From NCBI GenBank assembly GCA_020135845.1, contig JACHTQ010000002.1, forward strand, positions 48,349 through 112,348: 64,000 nucleotides of DNA, written 5' to 3'. This DNA is from Campylobacter sp. W0018. GTDB lineage: Bacteria > Campylobacterota > Campylobacteria > Campylobacterales > Campylobacteraceae. The notes under the pieces are model-generated. The model saw only the letters and a list, made by a program, of their open reading frames with translations, searched no databases and was not told the origin of the DNA. A program made the translations under genes and the position numbers. Position 1 is the first letter of the stretch. Each line of letters starts with the position of its first letter. Below are positions 1 to 9,235 of this stretch, in pieces.

Positions 1-538
1 ATTGATTGAATTTGCGGTTATAGCACGTAGAGACGGGCTATTAGCCCTTGAATCAAGAACTAATGAAATTGAAAATGAATTTTTAAGAAATGCTATGATG
101 ATGCTTGTTGATGGTAAAAGTTTTGAAGAAATTCATGAAAGCATGGAAATTCAAACTGAGCAATTAGAAGAACATTATAAAGAATGTGCTGAATACTGGA
201 TAGTCTTTGGGGAAACTTGTCCGACTATGGGGCTCGTCGGAGCAGTTTTTGGTTTAATTTTGGCTCTTAAACTTTTAGATAACCCTCAAGCAATGGCAGC
301 AGGTATTTCTGGTGCATTTACAGCTACGGTTACTGGAATCTTTGGAGCATATGCTCTATATACTCCATGGGGTAGAAAAATGAAAGCTAATGGCATGGAT
401 TTTGTTAAAGAACAAATTGTCATCACAGAAGCTGTTAAAGGCATAGCAGAAGGAGCAAATCCTAGAGATTTGGAAGCTAAGCTCTTTAATTTCTTAAGCC
501 ATGATGATGTTAGAATCTCACAATTTGACAAAGGTTAA
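1..538 (+). CDS. motA: Flagellar motor stator protein MotA (5' end outside window)
   Basis: MotA forms the ion channel of the flagellar stator together with MotB in the inner membrane. The reading frame is already open at the left edge, so only the C-terminal 178 or so residues of a roughly 258-residue protein are present. A cytoplasmic loop is followed by the two C-terminal membrane segments: the CPTMGLVGAVFGL stretch, whose proline matches the conserved channel proline, and the segment ending in ALYTPWGRKMK with the second conserved proline. motB starts three bases after the stop, so the two are co-transcribed and probably translated at a fixed ratio. Confidence 0.95.
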   Translation, partial: LIEFAVIARRDGLLALESRTNEIENEFLRNAMMMLVDGKSFEEIHESMEIQTEQLEEHYKECAEYWIVFGETCPTMGLVGAVFGLILALKLLDNPQAMAAGISGAFTATVTGIFGAYALYTPWGRKMKANGMDFVKEQIVITEAVKGIAEGANPRDLEAKLFNFLSHDDVRISQFDKG

Positions 539-541
539 AAA

Positions 542-1273
542 ATGGCTAAAAAAGTAAAATGTCCAGAATGTCCAGCTGGTGAAAAATGGGCTGTTCCTTA
601 TGCAGATTTTTTATCTTTACTTTTAGCACTTTTTATTGCTCTTTGGGCTATTTCAAAATCTAACCCAGCCAAAGTAGAAGCCTTAAAAACCGAATTTGTA
701 AAAATTTTTGATTATACTGCAACTCAAACCTTACAACAAGAAAACCAAGATACTCATAAATTTAAAGGTTCTCAGGAAGAAAAAGACGATGAATTAAATA
801 AATTAAAAAAAATGACTCTTAATCAACAAGAAGTCATTAAAAAACTTCAAGCCGCACTTGATCAATCCGACAATCAAGAAATACTGAATCTTCCATCCAA
901 GGTTGAATTTGAAAAAGATAGCTCTGAAATTGTGTCTGCTGACATTCAAGATTATTTAAAACGCATAGCGCAACTGATTTCATATCTACCACCTCAAGTA
1001 AAAATTGAAATCAGAGGATATACAGATAATAGCGATTCCTCTATTAAAAGCTATGAATTAGGATATGCTAGAGCCCAAAGCGTTCTAGAATATCTTATGA
1101 AAGGTGGAATTAATACTAAAAATATTACCTTAAAAAGCTATGGACTTAACGATCCTTTAAATGGAAATCCTCAAGCCCTAGAAAATAATAGAGTGGAAAT
1201 TTATTTTAAAGTCGATACGCAAGATAAAGATGCTAAACAATCTGTATTAGATCTTATAGAAAAGAGTAAATAA
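542..1273 (+). CDS. motB: Flagellar motor stator protein MotB
   Basis: MotB anchors the stator to peptidoglycan and carries the proton-binding aspartate. This 243-residue protein has a short cytoplasmic N-terminus, one membrane helix starting near residue 16 with the expected aspartate at D22 (PYADFLSLLLALF), a charged linker/plug region, and a C-terminal OmpA-like peptidoglycan-binding domain from about residue 125 (IEIRGYTDNSDS, then YARAQSVLEYL). AAGG lies seven bases upstream of the ATG, overlapping the end of motA. The gene is complete and is followed directly by a strong hairpin shared with the convergent flhB. Confidence 0.96.
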   Translation: MAKKVKCPECPAGEKWAVPYADFLSLLLALFIALWAISKSNPAKVEALKTEFVKIFDYTATQTLQQENQDTHKFKGSQEEKDDELNKLKKMTLNQQEVIKKLQAALDQSDNQEILNLPSKVEFEKDSSEIVSADIQDYLKRIAQLISYLPPQVKIEIRGYTDNSDSSIKSYELGYARAQSVLEYLMKGGINTKNITLKSYGLNDPLNGNPQALENNRVEIYFKVDTQDKDAKQSVLDLIEKSK

Positions 1274-1285
1274 TTTTTACTCTTT
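1261..1285. terminator. Bidirectional terminator between motB and flhB
   Basis: A perfect 10-bp inverted repeat, AAAGAGTAAA / TTTACTCTTT, with a 5-base loop sits across the motB and flhB stop codons. It is A-rich on one side and T-rich on the other, so it can serve both convergent genes. Confidence 0.8.
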
Positions 1286-2375
1286 AGCTATTGTTTTTCT
1301 TAACTTGCCCTGCTAAACGCCCTTTATTATTAGTATTATAAACAAAGCCTAGCACCTCTGCAACTGCTTTAAATAATTCCCTAGGAATTAAATCATCAAC
1401 ATCGCAAACCTTATAAAGCTCTCTTGCCAAAGGAGGGTTTTCATAAACCACCACATTATTATCATAAGCAACTTGTTTAATACGTAAAGCAAGAAAATCT
1501 ACTCCTTTTGCAACCACGCGAGGTGCTTGCTCTTTTGTAGTATCATAACGTATCGCGACTGCATAATGCGTAGGGTTTGTAATCACCACATCAGCACCAG
1601 CAACATCTTGCACCATACGACGCCTTGCAGCTTCCATTTGCAAACGTCTAATTCTACCTTTAACTTGTGGATCTCCTTCCATTTGCTTATATTCATCTTT
1701 TATTTCTTGTTTACTCATTCGCAAACTTTTAAAATATTGAAATCGCACTAAAAAAACATCTAAAACAGCAATCACTAAAAAAGCAATGATTACAATAGAA
1801 GCCAAAATAATTACCTTATCTCTAAGCCAATTAAGCTGCCCGACTAAATTATAGCGTTCAAGAAGAGGTAATTCATTCATAAATTTCAAAAGAACAACAA
1901 AAGCTATACTAAAAACCACTCCTACTTTTAAAAGAATTTTAAAAGTATCTAGAATCTTTTTTAAAGAAATTAAATTTTTAATTCCTTTTAAAGGATTGAT
2001 TTTCCCTAAATTTGGCATAATAGGTTTGGTAGTAAAAATAAAACCAAACTGCATAATATTTCCCAAAATTCCGGCCACCATAATACTTAAAACTATTGGT
2101 GCAAGCATAATTAAAACTTCCAAAATACTTTTAATCATAATACCTTCAACTATACGCAAATCTAATTCCGCACCAATAAAACTTTGATAATATCTATATA
2201 AATTTGTAATTCTTTGACCCATAAAGCCCATAGTAAATAAAGTAACAGCTAAGCCTATTATTAAGGTTACTATCGCTGCAGCATCTTGGGATTTTGGAAC
2301 ATTACCTTCATTGCGGGCATCTTCTATTTTTTTGGACGTGGGTTCTTCGGTTTTTTCTTGATCTTCACCTGGCAT
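1284..2375 (-). CDS. flhB: Flagellar type III export switch protein FlhB
   Basis: FlhB is the inner-membrane export-gate component that switches substrate class from rod/hook to filament after self-cleavage. Four hydrophobic segments lie between about residues 35 and 215, followed by a cytoplasmic domain with the autocleavage motif NPTH near residue 267 (VVITNPTHYAVAIRYD). I place the start at the ATG giving MPGEDQEK, because AGGA lies six bases upstream; a TTG two codons earlier is possible. In Campylobacter, FlhB also feeds the FlgSR/sigma-54 checkpoint (family knowledge). It converges with motB and is intact. Confidence 0.95.
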   Translation of the reverse strand: MPGEDQEKTEEPTSKKIEDARNEGNVPKSQDAAAIVTLIIGLAVTLFTMGFMGQRITNLYRYYQSFIGAELDLRIVEGIMIKSILEVLIMLAPIVLSIMVAGILGNIMQFGFIFTTKPIMPNLGKINPLKGIKNLISLKKILDTFKILLKVGVVFSIAFVVLLKFMNELPLLERYNLVGQLNWLRDKVIILASIVIIAFLVIAVLDVFLVRFQYFKSLRMSKQEIKDEYKQMEGDPQVKGRIRRLQMEAARRRMVQDVAGADVVITNPTHYAVAIRYDTTKEQAPRVVAKGVDFLALRIKQVAYDNNVVVYENPPLARELYKVCDVDDLIPRELFKAVAEVLGFVYNTNNKGRLAGQVKKNNS

Positions 2376-2450
2376 TAGCAATCCTGATTAATAATGATAA
2401 GAAAATTATATAATGAAAAAAGATGAAATTCAATAAATTTAAGAAGTTTT

Positions 2451-2483
2451 AAAGAGGAATGCCTCTTTAAAGAGGCATTTTTT
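2451..2483. terminator. Hairpin cluster downstream of ahpC
   Basis: The segment holds AAAGAGG, then CCTCTTT, then AAAGAGG again, so two mutually exclusive hairpins can form. The longer is a perfect 11-bp arm pair AATGCCTCTTT / AAAGAGGCATT followed on the plus strand by a run of seven T. It lies just after the ahpC stop and probably ends ahpC transcription, although the T-run is on the plus strand. Confidence 0.6.
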
Positions 2484-2487
2484 TAAT

Positions 2488-3084
2488 TTATAGTTTGCTT
2501 TCGTTTTTGTTAAGATATTCAGCAACACCTTTAGGATCAGCTTTCATACCTTCATCACCTTTATTCCAACCTGCAGGGCAAACCTCACCGTGTTCGTTTG
2601 TGAAAAGCATAGTATCAACCATTCTAATCATTTCATCGATATTTCTACCCAATGGTAAATCATTAATAACTGCATGACGAACTGTTCCATCAGCATCTAA
2701 TAAGAAAGAACCTCTAAGTGCTACTGCTTCAGCATAGAGAACATCAAAATTTCTAGCAATTTGTTTTGTTAAATCAGCTACAAGTGGAAATTTAACTTGG
2801 CCGATACCACCTTGATTAACTGGAGTGTTTTTCCAAGCAAAATGTGAAAACTCATTATCTCCTGAAATTCCGATTACCTCGATACCACGGTCTTTAAATT
2901 CTTGATATCTTTTATCAAAAGCGATAATTTCCGAAGGACACACAAAAGTAAAATCTTTTGGATAGAAAAATACCACAGCACCTTTTGGTCCTATATTTTT
3001 ATAAAGATTAAAATCTTGAACTATTTCATTATTTCCTAGTACTGCAGGCGCAGTAAAATCTAAAGCTTTTTTTGTAACGATCAT
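2488..3084 (-). CDS. ahpC: Alkyl hydroperoxide reductase AhpC (2-Cys peroxiredoxin)
   Basis: AhpC reduces hydrogen and organic peroxides in the cytoplasm. This 198-residue protein has the peroxidatic cysteine in FVCPSE near residue 49 and the resolving cysteine in EVCPAGW near residue 169, making it a typical 2-Cys Prx. No ahpF is nearby, as is usual for Campylobacter. It is divergent from fdxA, and in C. jejuni both neighbours respond to iron and peroxide through Fur/PerR (family knowledge). The sequence looks nearly identical to the C. jejuni protein as I remember it. Confidence 0.97.
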   Translation of the reverse strand: MIVTKKALDFTAPAVLGNNEIVQDFNLYKNIGPKGAVVFFYPKDFTFVCPSEIIAFDKRYQEFKDRGIEVIGISGDNEFSHFAWKNTPVNQGGIGQVKFPLVADLTKQIARNFDVLYAEAVALRGSFLLDADGTVRHAVINDLPLGRNIDEMIRMVDTMLFTNEHGEVCPAGWNKGDEGMKADPKGVAEYLNKNESKL

Positions 3085-3219
3085 AATTATTTTCTCCTAA
3101 ATAATAAATTTTATTAGTAACAAAATTATATCATTTAAATCTTTAAAAATTTTTAAAATTAAGATAGTTACTATATTTTATTAAATTTTACTTTTTGATA
3201 TATGAATTTTTGAAATATT

Positions 3220-3264
3220 ATTATCAAAATTTTAGTTTTTTGATTATCAAAATTTTAGTTTTTT
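3220..3264. repeat. 23-bp-period tandem direct repeat in the ahpC-fdxA intergenic region
   Basis: Two copies of a 22-base unit beginning ATTATCAAAATTTTAG and ending in a T-run lie at 3220-3241 and 3243-3264, offset by 23 bases, just upstream of the fdxA -10 box. The TTATCAAAAT core resembles half of a Fur/PerR-type AT-rich operator. The repeat is seen directly; a regulatory role is inference. Confidence 0.55.
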
Positions 3265-3273
3265 TAAGAATAG

Positions 3274-3279
3274 TATGAT
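3274..3279 (+). promoter_or_regulatory. Probable fdxA -10 box
   Basis: TATGAT preceded by T-rich sequence, about 40 bases before the fdxA ATG, fits the Campylobacter sigma-70 pattern, which has a strong -10 and no clear -35. Confidence 0.55.
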
Positions 3280-3317
3280 ACAATTTTTTTTCAAATCTCA
3301 AATGAAAAGGAAAAAAG

Positions 3318-3602
3318 ATGGCTGTAAAAATTACAGATATTTGTATTGCTTGTGGTTCTTGTATTGATGAGTGTCCTGTTAGTGCTATCGTTGATGACGC
3401 TAGCAACCCAGAAGGAGAGGATAGATATTATGTTTATGCAGATAAATGCGTTGAGTGTGTAGGTCACAATGATCAACCAGCCTGTGCAAGCGCTTGCCCA
3501 ACTGATGGATGTATAGTATGGAGTGAAGTTGCTTCAGGACAACCAAGTCGCGATAATATCGGTGCAGATATGAGAAATGGTGATACTCCTGTTTTTGCTT
3601 AA
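3318..3602 (+). CDS. fdxA: Ferredoxin FdxA (two 4Fe-4S clusters)
   Basis: Small electron carrier with two 4Fe-4S cluster motifs: CIACGSCIDECP near the N-terminus, and a second set around CVECVGHNDQPACASACP with an inserted loop, as in the long bacterial-type ferredoxins of epsilonproteobacteria. It is 94 residues long. AAAGGAAAAAAG precedes the ATG. It is divergent from ahpC across a 233-bp control region. In C. jejuni fdxA is iron-induced and contributes to aerotolerance (established knowledge). It is followed by its own terminator. Confidence 0.93.
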   Translation: MAVKITDICIACGSCIDECPVSAIVDDASNPEGEDRYYVYADKCVECVGHNDQPACASACPTDGCIVWSEVASGQPSRDNIGADMRNGDTPVFA

Positions 3603-3609
3603 TCTATAA

Positions 3610-3640
3610 AAAAGCTAGTTTTACTAGCTTTTCTTTAATT
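3610..3640 (+). terminator. fdxA terminator
   Basis: Stem AAAAGCTAGT / ACTAGCTTTT with a TTT loop, followed by a T-rich stretch, just after the fdxA stop. Confidence 0.85.
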
Positions 3641-3659
3641 TTTTTTAAAAAAAATCCAG

Positions 3660-3665
3660 TATAAT
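3660..3665 (+). promoter_or_regulatory. Probable ndk operon -10 box
   Basis: TATAAT in AGTATAATTTC, preceded by a long A/T run. It lies about 70 bases upstream of the ndk ATG, implying a leader of roughly 65 bases for the ndk-yceD-rpmF-plsX-fabH unit. Confidence 0.6.
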
Positions 3666-3737
3666 TTCAACTTTGCTTAACATAACAAAAAAACAAATCT
3701 TATTATTTCGGTATTATTTTTTAGGAGTAAGTTTATT

Positions 3738-4151
3738 ATGGAAAGAACTTTATCAATTATTAAACCAGATGCTGTTAAAAAGAATCTGATTGGTAAAATT
3801 TTAGATCGTTTTGAAAGCAATGGGCTTAAAATAATTGCATTAAAAAAAATTCAACTTACAAGCGAACAAGCAGAAAATTTTTATGCTATTCATAAAGAAA
3901 GACCTTTTTTTAAAGATTTAGTGAATTTTATGATCAGCGGCCCTGTTGTTATTTCTGTATTAGAAGGTGAAAATGCTGTCTTAAAAAACAGAGAATTAAT
4001 GGGAGCAACTAATCCAAAAGAAGCTAAATCAGGTACCATTAGAGCAGATTTTGCAGAAAGTATCGATGCAAACGCTGTTCATGGAAGTGATAGCTTAGAA
4101 AATGCGAAAAACGAAATTGAGTTTTTCTTTAAATCAAACGAAATTTGCTAA
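3738..4151 (+). CDS. ndk: Nucleoside diphosphate kinase
   Basis: Transfers the gamma phosphate between nucleoside triphosphates and diphosphates to balance NTP/dNTP pools. It is 137 residues, a normal length. The start [14 protein letters not shown] is typical, and the phosphorylated histidine is in [12 protein letters not shown] near residue 115. GGAG precedes the ATG. The following gene begins immediately after its stop codon, so it heads a tight operon with the yceD/rpmF/plsX/fabH cluster. Confidence 0.97.
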   Translation: MERTLSIIKPDAVKKNLIGKILDRFESNGLKIIALKKIQLTSEQAENFYAIHKERPFFKDLVNFMISGPVVISVLEGENAVLKNRELMGATNPKEAKSGTIRADFAESIDANAVHGSDSLENAKNEIEFFFKSNEIC

Positions 4152-4511
4152 ATGAAAATTGGTTTTTCAAAGATTAATAATACAAACTATCCTTTTAAAC
4201 TTAATCTTGAAAATATAATTTTTGAAGGAAATTTAGCAAAAATAAATACAAAACTTGTTAAAATAGATGCAATAATGCAAGGTTTTGTTTATAGACCTTG
4301 TGATAGCTGTGGTGAAGAATTGGAACTTTGCGTTCATGAAAATCTAGAGCTTTTTGCAAGCGATGGTATTTTTAAAGATGAAAATAATGAATTAAGTAAT
4401 ACTATAGAATTTTTCGATGGACAAATAGATCTTATAGAAGTTGCAATTAGTGAGCTCGAGGCTTATTTGAGTGATTATTTTTATTGCAATCACTGTAAAA
4501 ATAAAAATTAA
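4152..4511 (+). CDS. YceD/DUF177 family protein
   Basis: A 119-residue protein with CDSCGEELEL in the middle and CNHCK at the C-terminus, the four-cysteine pattern of YceD/DUF177 proteins. These are almost always encoded just before rpmF and are linked to 23S rRNA and ribosome metabolism (family knowledge). It starts on the base after the ndk stop and is followed by rpmF after 21 bases, so the context supports the assignment. Confidence 0.85.
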   Translation: MKIGFSKINNTNYPFKLNLENIIFEGNLAKINTKLVKIDAIMQGFVYRPCDSCGEELELCVHENLELFASDGIFKDENNELSNTIEFFDGQIDLIEVAISELEAYLSDYFYCNHCKNKN

Positions 4512-4532
4512 TTAAATTAAAAAGGAGATAAA

Positions 4533-4679
4533 ATGGCAGTACCTAAGAGAAGAGTAAGTAAAACTCGTGCAGCAAAGAGAAGAACTCACTATAAAGTTAG
4601 CCTTCCTATGCCTATAAAAGATAAAGATGGCAGCTATAAAATGCCACATCGTGCAAACCCAAATACTAAGGAATATTAA
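4533..4679 (+). CDS. rpmF: 50S ribosomal protein L32
   Basis: A 48-residue protein starting [17 protein letters not shown], the diagnostic N-terminus of L32, and ending [10 protein letters not shown]. The AAAGGAGAT ribosome binding site lies just before the ATG. It sits in the classical yceD-rpmF-plsX-fabH order, which couples ribosome and membrane lipid synthesis. The zinc-binding cysteines found in some L32 versions are absent here. Confidence 0.97.
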   Translation: MAVPKRRVSKTRAAKRRTHYKVSLPMPIKDKDGSYKMPHRANPNTKEY

Positions 4680-4684
4680 AATCA

Positions 4685-5671
4685 ATGATAAGCATTGCTA
4701 TTGATGCAATGGGGGGAGATTTTGGAGAAAAGCCTATTATAGAAGGCGTTATTGAAGCATTAAAGGAAAAACCTTTTAATGCTATACTTGTAGGTAATTC
4801 TAAAATTTTAAAACCCCTAATTCCAAAAGATTTTGAACAATATGTCCAATACGAAGAGGCTCATGAAGTTTTTTCTATGGATGAAAATGCAACTGATGCT
4901 TTAAAACGCAAAAATACTACAATTTATAAAGCTATAGAATTAGTCAAAAATGGTAAAGCTAAAGCTATTGTTTCAGCTGGTCACAGTGGAGCAAGCATGT
5001 CTTTAGCCACTTTAAGGCTTGGAAGATTAAAAGGAATTTTAAGACCTGCAATCGCTACTTTAATGCCGAATGTAGTCAGCAAAACTCTTTTTTTAGATGT
5101 TGGTGCAAATACAGACTGTAAAGCAGAACATTTATTTCAATTTGCCGTTATGGGAGATATCTACGCTAAAGAATTGATGGAAATTTCCAAACCTCGCTTA
5201 GCATTACTATCCAACGGGGAAGAAGAATGTAAAGGAAATGAACTAACTAAAGAAGCACATCAAATGATGAAAAAAATTCCAAATTTTATTGGAAATGCTG
5301 AAGGTAGAGATATTTTCAATGGAGAAATTGATATTTTAATTTGTGATGGTTTTAATGGCAATGTGATCTTAAAAGCATGCGAAGGTGTAGCAACCGCTAT
5401 TTTTCAAATTTTAAAAAGAGAAGTTCGACAATCAATTTTTGCAAAAATAGGTGCTTTAATGATGAAACCTTGTTTTAAAAAACTTAAAAAACATATCGAT
5501 TGGCAAGAATATGGAGGAGCACCTTTATTAGGGGTTAATGGTTGTGTGATCATCAGTCATGGAAAAAGTGATGCTAGAGCAATTAAAAATGCTATTTTTC
5601 AAGCCATTAATTTTGAAAAATCCAATATTAACACTTTGATAGAAAATGAATTAAAGAAATACAATGTCTAA
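4685..5671 (+). CDS. plsX: Phosphate acyltransferase PlsX
   Basis: Converts acyl-ACP to acyl-phosphate, the first step of the PlsX/PlsY route of phospholipid synthesis, at the cytoplasmic face of the membrane. It has 328 residues. The N-terminal [16 protein letters not shown] signature, [13 protein letters not shown] and [11 protein letters not shown] are typical. It starts five bases after rpmF, and its last eight bases overlap the fabH start, indicating translational coupling. Confidence 0.96.
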   Translation: MISIAIDAMGGDFGEKPIIEGVIEALKEKPFNAILVGNSKILKPLIPKDFEQYVQYEEAHEVFSMDENATDALKRKNTTIYKAIELVKNGKAKAIVSAGHSGASMSLATLRLGRLKGILRPAIATLMPNVVSKTLFLDVGANTDCKAEHLFQFAVMGDIYAKELMEISKPRLALLSNGEEECKGNELTKEAHQMMKKIPNFIGNAEGRDIFNGEIDILICDGFNGNVILKACEGVATAIFQILKREVRQSIFAKIGALMMKPCFKKLKKHIDWQEYGGAPLLGVNGCVIISHGKSDARAIKNAIFQAINFEKSNINTLIENELKKYNV

Positions 5672-6641
5672 AGCAAGTTTAAAAAGTATAGCTTCTTACA
5701 TACCTGATAAAATTTTAAATAATTTCGATCTTGAAAAAATGGTGAATACAACCGATGAATGGATTATCAAACGCACTGGAATTAAAGAACGCAGAATTGC
5801 CAATGATGATGAGCAAACCAGTGATTTGGGAACAAAAGCAGCTATAAAAGCCATTGAAAGAGCAAATTTAAAAATTGAAGACATTGACGCTTTGCTCGTT
5901 GCGACCTTAAGCCCCGATTATTTTACTATGCCATCTACGGCTTGTAAAATTGCTGCAAATTTAGGGCTTAAAGATGTTACAGCTTTTGACGTTTCAGCTG
6001 CTTGCACTGGATTTATCTATCTATTAGAGCAAGCTAAAGCTTTTGTAGAAAGTGGTCTTAAAAAAAATGTTCTTATTATAGGAACAGAAAAAACTAGCTC
6101 TATTATTGATTATAGTGATAGAAGCATATGTATCCTTTTTGGAGATGGTGCGGGAGCCGGTATTGTCAGTCTTGATGAGCAAAATATCATCCTTGATGTC
6201 CATACAGCAAGCAATGGTAATTTTGGAAATCTTTTAATGACTCAAAGAGCCCAAAAATCTAGTATTTGTCATCCTTTAATGATGCAAATGAAAGGAAATG
6301 AAGTTTTTAAAGTAGCAGTGCAAACACTTAGTAATGATGTTGTTGATATTTTAGCAAAAAACAATATTGATTCTAAAGATATAGATCTTTTTATCCCTCA
6401 TCAAGCTAATTTACGCATAATCAAAGCTGTTCAAGAGAGACTAAATTTAAGTGATGAAAAGTGTGTTATTACAGTCCATAAATACGGCAATACTTCAGCA
6501 GCATCTATACCTATGGCTATGAATGATGCCTACGAAGAAGGACGTCTTAAAAAAGGAAATTTGATCTTGCTTGACGCCTTTGGTGGAGGATTTACTTGGG
6601 GTTCTGCTTTATTAAAATTTGGTGGAGAAAATTATAAGTAA
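5664..6641 (+). CDS. fabH: 3-oxoacyl-ACP synthase III (FabH)
   Basis: Starts fatty acid synthesis by condensing acetyl-CoA with malonyl-ACP. It has 325 residues. The catalytic triad is visible: cysteine in [10 protein letters not shown] near residue 113, histidine in [10 protein letters not shown] and asparagine in GNTSAAS. The start overlaps the plsX end by eight bases. It converges with ridA with only three bases between the stops. Confidence 0.97.
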   Translation: MSKASLKSIASYIPDKILNNFDLEKMVNTTDEWIIKRTGIKERRIANDDEQTSDLGTKAAIKAIERANLKIEDIDALLVATLSPDYFTMPSTACKIAANLGLKDVTAFDVSAACTGFIYLLEQAKAFVESGLKKNVLIIGTEKTSSIIDYSDRSICILFGDGAGAGIVSLDEQNIILDVHTASNGNFGNLLMTQRAQKSSICHPLMMQMKGNEVFKVAVQTLSNDVVDILAKNNIDSKDIDLFIPHQANLRIIKAVQERLNLSDEKCVITVHKYGNTSAASIPMAMNDAYEEGRLKKGNLILLDAFGGGFTWGSALLKFGGENYK

Positions 6642-6644
6642 TAA

Positions 6645-6995
6645 TTAATTATTGCTTATTTTTCCAAAAGCTTGAATTTCTATAAGATAGCCTTCTGCTA
6701 AAATGCTTTGAACGCAAGCTCTTACAGGTTTAGCATAATCTTTAATCCATTCATCATAGACTTCATTCATAGCTTCAAAATCATCTATATTAGCAAGCCA
6801 TATTTGAATTTGTATGAGAGAATTTTTATTGGCACCTATTTTTTTAAGCAAAAGTTCAATTTCTTGCAAAGCTTCTTGAGTTTGTTTTTTAATATCGCCT
6901 TTAGGATCAAAAGCTACTTGCCCTGCTGTTTTGAAATAACCATCATAAACGACAACTTGAGACATTCTTTGGCATTCATCATAACGTTTTATCAT
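6645..6995 (-). CDS. RidA family (YjgF/UK114) protein
   Basis: RidA proteins hydrolyse reactive enamines/imines released by PLP enzymes. It has 116 residues, with [22 protein letters not shown] and the conserved arginine in [22 protein letters not shown]. Its start codon overlaps the stop of serC (ATGA), itself a PLP enzyme, and this fits the damage-control role. The exact subfamily (RidA proper or Rid2-7) cannot be fixed by eye. Confidence 0.85.
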   Translation of the reverse strand: MIKRYDECQRMSQVVVYDGYFKTAGQVAFDPKGDIKKQTQEALQEIELLLKKIGANKNSLIQIQIWLANIDDFEAMNEVYDEWIKDYAKPVRACVQSILAEGYLIEIQAFGKISNN

Positions 6996-8062
6996 TGATA
7001 TTTCCTTTTAAATTCTTTCATAAATTCACATAAAATTTGCACCTGTTCTAAAGTTATGGCATTATAAATACTTGCTCTAATTCCACCTAAAATTCTATGA
7101 CCCTTTAAACCTATTAATCCTTCTTTTTCGGCCTCTTGAACAAAAATAAGATCTAAGTCTTTATTGATTGAAAAACTAACATTCATTAAAGATCTATCTT
7201 TTTTATGGGCATGCCCTTGATAAAATCCTTCACTTGAATCTATACAATCATAAAGCATTGTAGCCTTTTTTAAATTTCTACCATATACTTGATCAAGTCC
7301 ACCTTGTTTTAAAATCCATTTTGTTTCCAAATCAAAAATATAAATAGCAAAAGTTGGAGGCGTATTATATAAAGATTGATTTTCAACATGGACAGCGTAT
7401 TTAAGCATACTGGTTAAATTTTTTTGGCGTGATCTTTCAATCATATCTTTACGTATAAAAACACAACTCAAGCCAGAAATTCCAGCATTTTTTTGTATGC
7501 CACCATAAAAAAGAGCTATATTTGAAAAATCAACTTTTTTAGAAAAGAAATCACTTGATGCATCTACAATCAAAGGACTTTTTGTTTTAGGATAATCTTT
7601 AAACTGCGTTCCATAAATAGTATTGTTAGAACAAATATAAGCATAATCAGCATGATCGCTAAAATCGATATTTGGAATGTAATTAAATTTATCATTTTCA
7701 CTGCTAGCAACCACTTTAACATCAACGCCTAAAATTTGAGCTTCTTTAATAGCCTTACTTGTCCAAACCCCAGTGTTGGTATATTCACAAATTCCACCCA
7801 AAGATAAATTCATCGGTATCATTGCAAATTGCAAACTAGCGCCTCCATGCAAAAAGAGAACTTCATAATCATCATCTAAACCATAAATTTCTTTTGCTCT
7901 TTTCATAGCTCCAAAATGTATTTCTTCAAAAACTTTAGAGCGATGTGAAATTTCCATAATAGAATATCCCTTGCCTTGATAATCACATAATTCATTCCTT
8001 GCATGCTCTAAAATTTCCAAAGGTAAGGTAGAAGGACCTGCACTAAAATTAATCTTTCTCAT
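6992..8062 (-). CDS. serC: Phosphoserine aminotransferase
   Basis: PLP-dependent aminotransferase of serine synthesis (3-phosphohydroxypyruvate to phosphoserine), also usable for pyridoxal phosphate synthesis. It has 356 residues and starts [18 protein letters not shown], a clear SerC signature. The PLP lysine is in [12 protein letters not shown] near residue 190, and [10 protein letters not shown] lies near the C-terminus. xseA lies three bases upstream and ridA overlaps downstream. serB for the next step lies 41 kb away in the same window. Confidence 0.96.
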   Translation of the reverse strand: MRKINFSAGPSTLPLEILEHARNELCDYQGKGYSIMEISHRSKVFEEIHFGAMKRAKEIYGLDDDYEVLFLHGGASLQFAMIPMNLSLGGICEYTNTGVWTSKAIKEAQILGVDVKVVASSENDKFNYIPNIDFSDHADYAYICSNNTIYGTQFKDYPKTKSPLIVDASSDFFSKKVDFSNIALFYGGIQKNAGISGLSCVFIRKDMIERSRQKNLTSMLKYAVHVENQSLYNTPPTFAIYIFDLETKWILKQGGLDQVYGRNLKKATMLYDCIDSSEGFYQGHAHKKDRSLMNVSFSINKDLDLIFVQEAEKEGLIGLKGHRILGGIRASIYNAITLEQVQILCEFMKEFKRKYQ

Positions 8063-8065
8063 CTT

Positions 8066-9235
8066 TCACTCCTCTAAAATTTTTGCTTGTTTTTGCACAG
8101 TTTGAGAGCTTAAAAGTACGGTATCACCATCTTTTAAATCTTGCAATTTTACTATTTTACCATTTTGACTTAATGAAATTAAATTTTCACTTTTTTTAAA
8201 AAAATTTTCATGCTGAAAAAAAGAATTTTCTATTTTTTCCAATTTTAAATTTGCTTTTTCTAATTTATTTTTAATTAAAAGCTTGATTTGTTTCATTAAA
8301 AGTGAAATTTGATCTTGTTTATCCCCTATGGTTTTTTTTAAAGATTTAGCTTTAAAAATTTGATACAAATTTAAAAGCAAATCTTGACAATTTTGCATCT
8401 CTTGATTCATCGTTTTTCTAAAATTTTCTTCTAAATTATCCAAATTTTGCTCTAAATCTAACTTAGAATAAAATAAAAAATCTATCGCCGCTGAAGGAGT
8501 TGGCGCCCTAAAATCAGCAACAAAATCACTAATAACATAATCAATCTCATGCCCAATAGCTGAAACAATAGGGGTTTTGGCTTTAAAAATTTCTCTTGCT
8601 AAATTTTCATCATTAAAGCAAAAAAGATCTTCTCGACTGCCACCTCCTCTAGCTATAATAAGAACATCAAGATCCATAGCATCAGCTTTTCTTAAAGCAT
8701 TGATTAAAGAGTTTGGCGCTGTATTGCCTTGGGTTAAAGCATTAAAAATATAAATTTTGGCCAAAAAATATTCTTTTTGATCAATAAGCTTTAACATATC
8801 TTGCAAAGCAGCTGAAGTTTTTGAAGTGATGATTCCTACTTTTTTTGGAAATTTAGGCAAAGCTTTTTTATGTATACTATCAAACATCCCCTGTTTTTGC
8901 AATTTTTCTTTTAGGGCGATAAATTGACTTTCTAAATCACCAAATCCAGATTTTTTCATACTATTAGCAACAAATTGATACCTTCCACTTTCAGGATACA
9001 AACTAACATTGCCAACCAATTCTAGCAAATCCCCTACTTCAGGCTTAAAATGAACTTTTAAATTATTATTTTTAAACATAACGCAAGCTATGCTAGATTT
9101 TTCATCTTTTAAATCAAAATACCAATGCCCTGAACCGTGTATAGTGATTTTTGAAATTTCACCACTAAGCACAATATCAACAAAATGCGTTTCTAATAAA
9201 GTCTTAGCTTTTAAATTTAATTCACTTGGAGTCAT
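8066..9235 (-). CDS. xseA: Exodeoxyribonuclease VII large subunit
   Basis: Large subunit of the single-strand-specific exonuclease VII. It has 389 residues: an N-terminal OB fold (LSGEISKITIHGSGHWYFDLKD), the catalytic core with IITSKTSAALQDM and LIIARGGGSREDLFCFND, AIGHEIDYVISDFVADFRAPTPSAA, and a long coiled-coil C-terminus. It overlaps ubiE by four bases (ATGA). No small subunit xseB is next to it. Confidence 0.95.
   Translation of the reverse strand: MTPSELNLKAKTLLETHFVDIVLSGEISKITIHGSGHWYFDLKDEKSSIACVMFKNNNLKVHFKPEVGDLLELVGNVSLYPESGRYQFVANSMKKSGFGDLESQFIALKEKLQKQGMFDSIHKKALPKFPKKVGIITSKTSAALQDMLKLIDQKEYFLAKIYIFNALTQGNTAPNSLINALRKADAMDLDVLIIARGGGSREDLFCFNDENLAREIFKAKTPIVSAIGHEIDYVISDFVADFRAPTPSAAIDFLFYSKLDLEQNLDNLEENFRKTMNQEMQNCQDLLLNLYQIFKAKSLKKTIGDKQDQISLLMKQIKLLIKNKLEKANLKLEKIENSFFQHENFFKKSENLISLSQNGKIVKLQDLKDGDTVLLSSQTVQKQAKILEE

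Noticed and set aside
286-531. Minus-strand open frame inside motA
   Set aside because: Shadow of motA; no ribosome binding site, no family resemblance, and codon pattern follows the plus-strand gene.
3224-3476. Short minus-strand frames across the fdxA promoter and gene
   Set aside because: No start site signal; they cross the 23-bp repeat and the antisense of fdxA.
6708-6998. Plus-strand frame opposite ridA
   Set aside because: Antisense shadow of ridA and the serC end, no recognisable protein.
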